A stretch of 11,683 bases of DNA from Gammaproteobacteria bacterium. GTDB taxonomy: Bacteria; Pseudomonadota; Gammaproteobacteria; Steroidobacterales; Woeseiaceae. The position numbers were made by a program, and so were the translations under genes. The stretch is from positions 1 to 11,683 of the forward strand of contig JAOUNK010000068.1 of the NCBI GenBank assembly GCA_029881015.1, given 5' to 3'. How positions within the stretch are numbered: position 1 is the first letter of the stretch; the number at the start of each line of letters is the position of its first letter. Positions 6,506-11,683 of this stretch are shown here, piece by piece. Below the pieces are notes generated by a model. The model was given only the letters and a program-made list of their open reading frames with translations. It was not told the DNA's origin and searched no databases.

Positions 6506-8407
6506 ATGTTCCGCAACAAAGCTCCAGCTCTTCTCGCCCTGATCACGACCGCTTTTTTCCTGACCGCGTGCTCGAAGGCGGAAAAGGAAGTCGTCGATAA
6601 CTACGATCCGGCCCGCGACTATTTCACGTTCGCGAACACCGACCAGTTTGTCACCGAGCACCTCGCGCTGGATCTCGATGTCGATTTCGACGCGCAGGAA
6701 TTGCGCGGTTTCGCAATGTTGACCCTGCGACGCCTCGATGCCGCTGCATCGCGCGTGACCCTCGACACCCGCGACCTCACGATCGCCAGCGTGACGGTCC
6801 TGCAGTCCGGCAGCTCCTCGCCGGCCGAGTTCAGCCTCGGCGAACGACACGCAACGCTGGGCGCGCCACTCCATGTCGAGCTACCGGCCGATACCGGTGC
6901 GTCGTTCGACCTGATGATCGAGTACAACACGAGCCCCGCGTCTACGGCGTTGCAGTGGTTGCCGCCCGAGCTGACGGCGGGAGGCAGGCATCCGCTGATG
7001 TTCTCGCAGTCCCAGGCCGTGCATGCGCGGAGCTGGGTGCCTCTGCAGGACACGCCTGCGATTCGAATTACGTACGCAGCGACCGTGCGGACGCCGGAGT
7101 CGCTGCTGGCCGTCATGAGCGCGAATAACGATCCATTGACGCCGCGCACGGGCGAGTATCACTTCGACATGCCGCAGCCGATCCCTTCGTACCTGCTGGC
7201 AATCGCGGTCGGCAACCTCTACTTCGCGCCGCTGGGCGAAGACACCGGTGTCTACACGGAACCCGAGTTGCTGGATGCCTCGGTCTACGAATTCGCAGAC
7301 ACACAGGCAATGCTCGAGCAGGCCGAAGCCATGTACGGTCCGTACGACTGGGGGCGTTACGATCTGCTAATACTCCCGCCGAGCTTCCCGTACGGTGGCA
7401 TGGAAAACCCGCGCCTGTCGTTTATCACGCCGAGCCTGCTGGCGGGCGATCGCAGCCTCGTGTCTGTCATCGCGCACGAGCTCGCGCACTCCTGGTCGGG
7501 CAACCTGGTGACCAACGCGACCTGGCGCGACGGTTGGCTCAACGAGGGCATGACAAGTTACTTCGAATCGCGCCTGATGGAAGTCATCTACGGCGTGGAC
7601 CGGGTCGATGAAGAGCGCGTGCTGATGTATCGCGAGTTATTGCAGGACCTCGAAACCGTTCCCGAGCACATGCAGGCACTTGCGCCGCGGCTCGACGACA
7701 CTTCGTCGGAGGACTTCCAGGGCGGCATCCACTACAGCAAGGGGCAGTTGTTTCTCGAGTACCTGGAACAGGCGTTTGGCCGAGACGCGTTCGATACGTT
7801 TCTTACGTCCTACTTCCAGGAATTTGCTTTCGGCACGATCACGACCGAGGCGTTTCTCGATTTCCTCGATGCCGAACTGCTGAGCCAGGAAGGCGCGCCC
7901 GTGTCGCGGGAGCAGGCGGAGCAATGGACCTATCAACCCGGGCTGCCCGAAGGTACAACGATCCCGAGCTCGGCCAACCTGGACAACGCGGCGGCATTGG
8001 CTGCAGCGTGGGCCGACGGCGAGGTTGTACTGGCTGACATTCCGCTCGATGACTGGAGCCCGCATGCAACGATTCACTTCATCAACAGCCTGCCGGCCGA
8101 CCTGGCGCACGACAAGTTGCGGGAACTGGATGAGGGTTGGGAGATCAGCAGCACGCGCAATGCCGAGATCGGTCGTGCCTGGTTTATCCAGGTTGCCAAC
8201 CGCCGTTTTACGGACGCTTACGAACAGTTGGAGGCACACCTGAATCGCTTTGGCCGGGGCCGGTTGATTGCACCGGTTTACAGCGCGCTGGCAGCCAATG
8301 GCGAAGACCGCGAACTCGCTCTCACGATGTTCGAGCGGGCCCGCAGTGCCTATCATCCAATTACGGCCAGCTGGATTGAAGCCGGCCTTAGGCGTGCCGC
8401 AGACTAG
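6506..8407 (+). CDS. M1-family aminopeptidase lipoprotein, leukotriene-A4-hydrolase type
   Basis: This 633-residue zinc aminopeptidase removes N-terminal residues from peptides. The signal peptide ends in lipobox L19-T20-A21-C22 with Ser at +2, predicting an outer-membrane lipoprotein. Domains in order are an N-terminal beta domain (about 35-215), a thermolysin-like catalytic domain with GGMEN (297-301), HELAH (324-328) and third ligand E347 (WLNEG), a proton-donor-type Y410 (HYSKG), and an alpha-helical C-domain (about 515-630) ending in YHPITASW, as in leukotriene A4 hydrolases (MHPVTAM). Length is close to the roughly 610-residue family plus the leader. Similar enzymes are known in marine bacteria such as Colwellia (ColAP). 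ATG at 6506 is chosen over an in-frame ATG at 6452 because it begins the signal peptide and has GAGG 5 nt upstream. Epoxide hydrolase activity is not implied. Confidence 0.94.
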   Translation: MFRNKAPALLALITTAFFLTACSKAEKEVVDNYDPARDYFTFANTDQFVTEHLALDLDVDFDAQELRGFAMLTLRRLDAAASRVTLDTRDLTIASVTVLQSGSSSPAEFSLGERHATLGAPLHVELPADTGASFDLMIEYNTSPASTALQWLPPELTAGGRHPLMFSQSQAVHARSWVPLQDTPAIRITYAATVRTPESLLAVMSANNDPLTPRTGEYHFDMPQPIPSYLLAIAVGNLYFAPLGEDTGVYTEPELLDASVYEFADTQAMLEQAEAMYGPYDWGRYDLLILPPSFPYGGMENPRLSFITPSLLAGDRSLVSVIAHELAHSWSGNLVTNATWRDGWLNEGMTSYFESRLMEVIYGVDRVDEERVLMYRELLQDLETVPEHMQALAPRLDDTSSEDFQGGIHYSKGQLFLEYLEQAFGRDAFDTFLTSYFQEFAFGTITTEAFLDFLDAELLSQEGAPVSREQAEQWTYQPGLPEGTTIPSSANLDNAAALAAAWADGEVVLADIPLDDWSPHATIHFINSLPADLAHDKLRELDEGWEISSTRNAEIGRAWFIQVANRRFTDAYEQLEAHLNRFGRGRLIAPVYSALAANGEDRELALTMFERARSAYHPITASWIEAGLRRAAD

Positions 8408-8456
8408 TCAGCGGGGGTGGTAGTATCGGCCTTGTCACTACTTTTGGGGCCGGGTC

Positions 8457-9569
8457 ATGAGAAAGTCATTTGCGCTGTTGCTGTTGCTGCCACTCGCCGC
8501 GCTCGCCGAAGTCGTCGTTCCTGCTGACAAAGTTGAGGACAGCGTCAATATCCGGCTCGAGCCCGATGCGTCTTCCGATGTTGTCGGTGAATTGCACAAG
8601 GGGACTTCATTACCTCATGTGCGGAGTATCGACGGCTGGCACGAGGTCGAACTCGAGGGCGAGGCGACGGGTTACATTAGCGCCGACTGGTCACGCGTCG
8701 AGCCGAACCCTCCCGAGGCCGAAGCCGAAGAGGTCGATGCGGACGGAGCCGAGGCTGAAGCCGCGGAGGAATTCGTTGAAGAAGCCGCCGAGGCGGTTGT
8801 CGAGGATCGCGCGGAGCCGGCGGTCGCAACAGAACGCGTCACAGCGGTTGAGCCCGAACCCGAACCCGAGCTCGAGCCCGAACCCGAACCTCCACCGCCA
8901 GCGGCGGTCCAGGATGCGAGCAGAGTCGATCGCGACGTACTCGCCAAGGGCCATCGATCGGGAGAGCTCGGCAATTCACAGATTTTCGATGACGGTAACC
9001 GGGTCGGTATCGGGACCCGGGAGCCGCAGCAGCGACTGGAGGTCAACGGCAGCATCCAGATCAACGACCAGAACAGCAATGTCGCCGGATTGATCATCAC
9101 GCAAGGCTCGGGCGATACGGGCTACATCATGCACAACCGGGCCAGTACCCTGACGCTAGGGGCCGGTTCGGTCGATCGCATCACGATCGACCGGGATGGC
9201 AACGTCGGTTTCGCCGTCGCTCGTCCCGAACACCCGCTGGAGATGGCCAGCGGCGCGCACGTGACAGCGGGTGGTGTCTGGACCAACCGTTCTTCACGCG
9301 ACAGCAAGGAAGCAATCGCGGCGCTCCTGGCCGACGAGGCGCTGGTGGCTGTCATGCAGCTGGAGCCGGTATCGTTTCGCTACAAAGCGGAGCAGGGGGA
9401 ACGATACCTGGGTTTCATCGCCGAGGACGTGCCGTCCCTGCTGGCGAGTCACGACCGCAAATCATTGAGCACCATGGATATTGTGGCGGCACTGACGCGC
9501 GTGGTCCAGGAGCAGCAGCGGCGTATCGAGGCGCTGGAAGACGAACTCGACGCACGCAGCAAGCACTAG
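8457..9569 (+). CDS. secreted SH3b protein with C-terminal S74 intramolecular chaperone domain
   Basis: This 370-residue protein has four parts. A Sec signal peptide probably cleaves after ALA17. A bacterial SH3 (SH3b) domain spans about 25-82 (VNIRLEPDASSDVVGELHKG, then DGWHEVELEG and GYISADW). An acidic Glu/Ala then Glu-Pro linker covers 83-150. The C-terminal half has the shape of phage tail-spike tips and endosialidases: two short repeats, RVGIGTREPQQRLEVNGSI (182-200) and a degenerate NVGFAVARPEHPLEM (249-263), followed by a Peptidase_S74 domain (about 278-365; PVSFRYK, LGFIAEDVPSLL, and a terminal coiled coil). S279 and K284 have the Ser-x4-Lys spacing of the self-cleaving dyad. Such domains trimerise and then often cleave themselves off. 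No other phage genes are nearby. A GGGG/GGG element precedes the ATG, and the gene follows the M1 peptidase by 49 bp. Its function is unknown. Confidence 0.85.
   Translation: MRKSFALLLLLPLAALAEVVVPADKVEDSVNIRLEPDASSDVVGELHKGTSLPHVRSIDGWHEVELEGEATGYISADWSRVEPNPPEAEAEEVDADGAEAEAAEEFVEEAAEAVVEDRAEPAVATERVTAVEPEPEPELEPEPEPPPPAAVQDASRVDRDVLAKGHRSGELGNSQIFDDGNRVGIGTREPQQRLEVNGSIQINDQNSNVAGLIITQGSGDTGYIMHNRASTLTLGAGSVDRITIDRDGNVGFAVARPEHPLEMASGAHVTAGGVWTNRSSRDSKEAIAALLADEALVAVMQLEPVSFRYKAEQGERYLGFIAEDVPSLLASHDRKSLSTMDIVAALTRVVQEQQRRIEALEDELDARSKH
8850..8891 (+). repeat. Glu-Pro hexanucleotide repeat in the linker
   Basis: Near-perfect tandem copies of a 6-base unit (GAACCC, sometimes GAGCCC, with one GAGCTC interruption) encode EPEPEPELEPEPEP at residues 132-145, followed by four prolines. 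Because the unit is 6 bp, copy-number change would lengthen or shorten the rigid linker without a frameshift. Confidence 0.75.
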
Positions 9570-9623
9570 GAAACAGGGAAAATACCTATCGGACGCAGGG
9601 TCCGCCGGGCGTAAGGTGGACAA

Positions 9624-10331
9624 ATGCTTGACGCCCAGATCCTGCTCGTGACCGCCGCATCCGTTGCCTTTCTGCATACGGTTCTCGGTCCGGATCACTA
9701 TCTCGTGTTTACGGCGATGGGCAAGGCTCGTGCCTGGAGCCTGGCGAAAACACTTCGGATCACGTTGATCTGCGGGCTGGGACACGTTCTCGGGTCTATT
9801 GCCATTGGCACCGTCGGCATTCTCGCCGGTGCGCAACTGGCATCGCTGGTGGAGATCGAGGGCGTCCGCGGCAGCCTCGCAGCTTGGGCGCTGCTCGCGT
9901 TCGGCCTGATGTATTTTGCCTGGGGCCTTAGACAGGCCGGCCGTGCGCACAGGCACTCCCACCTTCATGTTCACAAGGACGTCGTGCATGACCACGAGCA
10001 CGACCACCATACCGATCATTCGCACGTGCACGACGCCGACAGCAGGAACTCGCTGACACCCTGGGCCGTATTCATCATATTCGTGCTGGGGCCGTGCGAG
10101 GCATTGATCCCACTGTTCATGTATCCGGCCGCACAACAGAGCGCCTCATTGATTGTCGCGGTTGCGGTGGTCTTCAGCACGATTACGGTGGCCACCATGC
10201 TCGCGTGCGTTGCCGTAACGATGATCGGCCTGGAGAAGCTGAGACTGCCGGCTACGGGGCGCTATGCGCATGCCGTCGCCGGGGCCTCCGTACTGGCGTG
10301 TGGCGCATTAATCAGTCTTTTCGGGCTGTAG
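9624..10331 (+). CDS. putative metal transporter with His-rich loop (NiCoT/UreH-like)
   Basis: This 235-residue protein has about six hydrophobic segments in two groups of three, split by a cytoplasmic or periplasmic loop (109-136) that holds 13 histidines in 28 residues with interspersed Asp. That arrangement is seen in nickel/cobalt exporters such as RcnA and in UreH/TauE-like proteins. The first helix carries H18-TVLGP-D24-H25, close to the HX4DH signature of NiCoT permeases but with five intervening residues, then YLVF. GLGH (51-54) and GPCEALIPLFMYP (156-168) look like the other conserved helix motifs. An AAGGTGG-like Shine-Dalgarno precedes the ATG. It lies 54 bp after the S74 gene and 86 bp before oadG. 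Metal identity and direction of transport cannot be told; a lysosome-type or sulfite exporter fold is an alternative. Confidence 0.7.
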   Translation: MLDAQILLVTAASVAFLHTVLGPDHYLVFTAMGKARAWSLAKTLRITLICGLGHVLGSIAIGTVGILAGAQLASLVEIEGVRGSLAAWALLAFGLMYFAWGLRQAGRAHRHSHLHVHKDVVHDHEHDHHTDHSHVHDADSRNSLTPWAVFIIFVLGPCEALIPLFMYPAAQQSASLIVAVAVVFSTITVATMLACVAVTMIGLEKLRLPATGRYAHAVAGASVLACGALISLFGL

Positions 10332-10360
10332 GACCCGCAGCGCTCAGGGCCATCGCCGAG

Positions 10361-10388
10361 TTTATCGAGCAGCATCTTTAAGTATAAT
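10361..10388 (+). promoter_or_regulatory. predicted sigma-70 promoter of oadGA
   Basis: A perfect -10 box TATAAT (10383-10388) is preceded at 16 bp by TTTATC (10361-10366), a weak -35 (3 of 6). Transcription would begin about 10395, giving a leader of some 23 nt before the oadG ATG at 10418. It marks oadG as the first gene of its own operon rather than a continuation of the transporter transcript. No intrinsic terminator is apparent between 10331 and the promoter. Confidence 0.6.
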
Positions 10389-10417
10389 CCTTGTCTTCTG
10401 TCTGCACCGGAATCGCA

Positions 10418-10627
10418 ATGCAACCATCCCTCCTGGATCAGGGCCTAACGCTCATGCTCGTTGGCATGGGTACCGTGTTTGTATTCCTGTCCCTGCTGGT
10501 CGTTTCGATGACAGGAATGGCGGGGATAATCAAGCGCTTGTCCCCGGCTGTCGATGCTGGCGCCAGCGACGAGGAGGTCGCGGCCATCACCGCGGCCATC
10601 GCGATGCACCGCAGCAAACACTCCTAA
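10418..10627 (+). CDS. oadG: oxaloacetate decarboxylase gamma subunit
   Basis: This 69-residue OadG is the small membrane subunit that tethers OadA to OadB in the Na+-pumping oxaloacetate decarboxylase. One transmembrane helix (about 9-33, LTLMLVGMGTVFVFLSLLVV) is followed by a short cytoplasmic tail, SPAVDAGASDEEVAAITAAIAMHRSKHS. The DEEVAAI segment and His-ending tail are typical; the tail of known OadG binds zinc and contacts OadA. ATG at 10418 is preferred over a TTG at 10391, which would lie at or before the predicted transcript start. The Shine-Dalgarno is weak (CCGGAA). The gene sits 19 bp upstream of oadA, matching the usual G-A-B order. Confidence 0.92.
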   Translation: MQPSLLDQGLTLMLVGMGTVFVFLSLLVVSMTGMAGIIKRLSPAVDAGASDEEVAAITAAIAMHRSKHS

Positions 10628-10646
10628 GTTTCAAGTAGTACTGACT

Positions 10647-11683
10647 ATGAATAACAAGACACCTCTCCGCATCACCGAACTCGCATTGCGCGACGGGCAC
10701 CAGAGCCTGCTCGCCACGCGCATGCGCATCGACGATATGCTTCCCATCGCAGACAAACTCGACAAGATCGGGTTCTGGTCGATCGAGTCCTGGGGTGGCG
10801 CGACTTTCGACGCCTGCATTCGCTATCTTGGCGAGGATCCGTGGGAGCGGATCCGGCGCCTCAAGGCCGCGATGCCGAACACGCCGCAGCAAATGCTGTT
10901 CCGGGGCCAGAATATCCTGGGCTATCGTCACTATGCCGATGACCTGGTACGCAAGTTCGTCGAGCGCTGTGCGGTCAATGGCGTGGATGTGTTTCGCATT
11001 TTCGACGCACTGAACGATGTTCGCAATCTCGAGACCGCGATCAAGGCGACGCTCGAAGTGGGCAAGCATGCGCAGGGCACGATCTCGTATACGGTCAGCG
11101 ACGTACACACGATCGATCTGTGGGTCGATATGGGCAAGCGCCTCGAAGACATGGGTGCGCACTCGATCTGTATCAAGGACATGGCCGGCCTGCTGCGCCC
11201 CTATACAGCGTTCGAACTCGTGAGCCGACTCAAGGAGGCGGTGGACATTCCGATCCACATGCATTGCCACGCAACCACAGGCCTGTCGACAGCAACCTAC
11301 GTCAAGGCGGCCGAGGCGGGGATCGATGGGATCGATACGGCCGTGTCGTCGATGAGCATGACCTACGGTCACTCGCCGACCGAATCGCTGGTCGCCATCC
11401 TGGAAGGCACGGGGCGCGCCACGGGACTGGATATCAGGGCGATCGAGGAAATCGCTTCCTACTTCCGGGAAGTACGCAAGAAATATGCGAAATTCGAAGG
11501 GTCGCTCAAAGGTGTCGATTCCCGCATCCTGGTCGCACAGGTGCCTGGCGGCATGCTCACCAACCTGGAGAACCAGCTGCGGGAGCAGAACGCCGGTGAC
11601 AAGATTGACGAGGTGCTCGAAGAGATCCCGCAGGTACGCCGTGACCTCGGCATGCTGCCGCTCGTGACACCCACGTCACAAAT
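10647..11683 (+). CDS. oadA: oxaloacetate decarboxylase alpha subunit, carboxyltransferase part (3' end outside window)
   Basis: OadA transfers CO2 from oxaloacetate to biotin, and OadB then decarboxylates carboxybiotin while exporting Na+. From ATG at 10647 the frame is open for 345 codons to the window edge. The carboxyltransferase TIM barrel is clear: RDGHQS with metal ligand D16, IKDMAGLL with K177 (the lysine carboxylated in this family), and the metal-binding pair H206 and H208 in HMHCHATTGLS. These are one residue off the D17/K178/H207/H209 set known from Vibrio cholerae OadA. SWGGATFDACIRYLGEDPWER and FRGQNILGYRHYADD are further signature stretches. The biotin-carrier C-terminus (roughly 250 residues) lies beyond the edge, as should oadB. 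Pyruvate carboxylase subunit B shares this domain, but the oadG partner decides the call. No clear Shine-Dalgarno is seen. Confidence 0.95.
   Translation, partial: MNNKTPLRITELALRDGHQSLLATRMRIDDMLPIADKLDKIGFWSIESWGGATFDACIRYLGEDPWERIRRLKAAMPNTPQQMLFRGQNILGYRHYADDLVRKFVERCAVNGVDVFRIFDALNDVRNLETAIKATLEVGKHAQGTISYTVSDVHTIDLWVDMGKRLEDMGAHSICIKDMAGLLRPYTAFELVSRLKEAVDIPIHMHCHATTGLSTATYVKAAEAGIDGIDTAVSSMSMTYGHSPTESLVAILEGTGRATGLDIRAIEEIASYFREVRKKYAKFEGSLKGVDSRILVAQVPGGMLTNLENQLREQNAGDKIDEVLEEIPQVRRDLGMLPLVTPTSQ

Noticed and set aside
7637..8356. Open frame of 239 codons on the minus strand
   Set aside because: It is antisense to the C-terminal half of the M1 peptidase and arises from codon bias.
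8457..9569. Prophage or tail-fibre locus suggested by the S74 domain
   Set aside because: No other phage structural, lysis, integrase or attachment features are present, and the protein has its own signal peptide and SH3b domain.
9570..9623. GGAC-GCAGG-GTCC mini-hairpin as terminator after the S74 gene
   Set aside because: The stem is only 4 bp and has no following T-tract.
9462..10136. Open frame of 224 codons on the minus strand
   Set aside because: It spans the end of the S74 gene and the start of the transporter on the opposite strand; its composition reflects antisense His/Asp codons, not a protein family.
10840..10859. Two GGATCC sites close together inside oadA
   Set aside because: They are explained by Asp-Pro and Arg-Ile-Arg coding in a conserved protein region; a chance inverted repeat is likely.

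Overview
The window looks like ordinary chromosome from a GC-rich gammaproteobacterium, probably marine. It starts inside one primary sodium pump operon (nqrA, minus strand) and ends inside another (oadG-oadA, plus strand). It also carries two lipoprotein zinc peptidases of the kind used for peptide scavenging. A lineage near Woeseiaceae or Chromatiales is only a guess. I see no tRNA, rRNA, CRISPR array, insertion sequence or prophage, and base composition looks even throughout.

Layout. Positions 1-2208 (minus) hold a UbiA-superfamily prenyltransferase followed after 15 bp by nqrA, which runs off the left edge. The 216-bp divergent region 2209-2424 serves this pair and, on the plus strand, a Dcp-like M3 oligopeptidase lipoprotein (2425-4605). 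That gene converges with a minus-strand pair: a quinone-oxidoreductase-like MDR protein (5405-6394) and a HupE/UreJ-type membrane protein (4626-5408), which share a 4-bp GTGA stop/start overlap. A perfect 10-bp hairpin lies at the convergent junction. From the second divergent region (6395-6505) everything runs rightward: an M1 aminopeptidase lipoprotein of the leukotriene-A4-hydrolase type (6506-8407), a secreted SH3b protein ending in a phage-type S74 intramolecular chaperone domain (8457-9569), a membrane protein with a very His-rich loop related to NiCoT/UreH transporters (9624-10331), then oadG and the start of oadA (10418 to the right edge) behind a promoter with a consensus TATAAT.

How the genes fit together. 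NqrA belongs to the Na+-translocating NADH:quinone reductase, and OadGA(B) is the Na+-pumping oxaloacetate decarboxylase, so both edges concern sodium energetics. The prenyltransferase in front of nqrA may help make the quinone used by Nqr, but that is inferred from position. The two lipoprotein peptidases would trim peptides outside the inner membrane. The HupE-like and His-rich membrane proteins suggest nickel, cobalt or other divalent metal handling, with no hydrogenase or urease gene in view. The least conventional items are the S74 fusion protein, the prenyltransferase at the head of the nqr operon with a hairpin in its leader, and the His-rich transporter with an HX5DH motif. None amounts to a clear new system.
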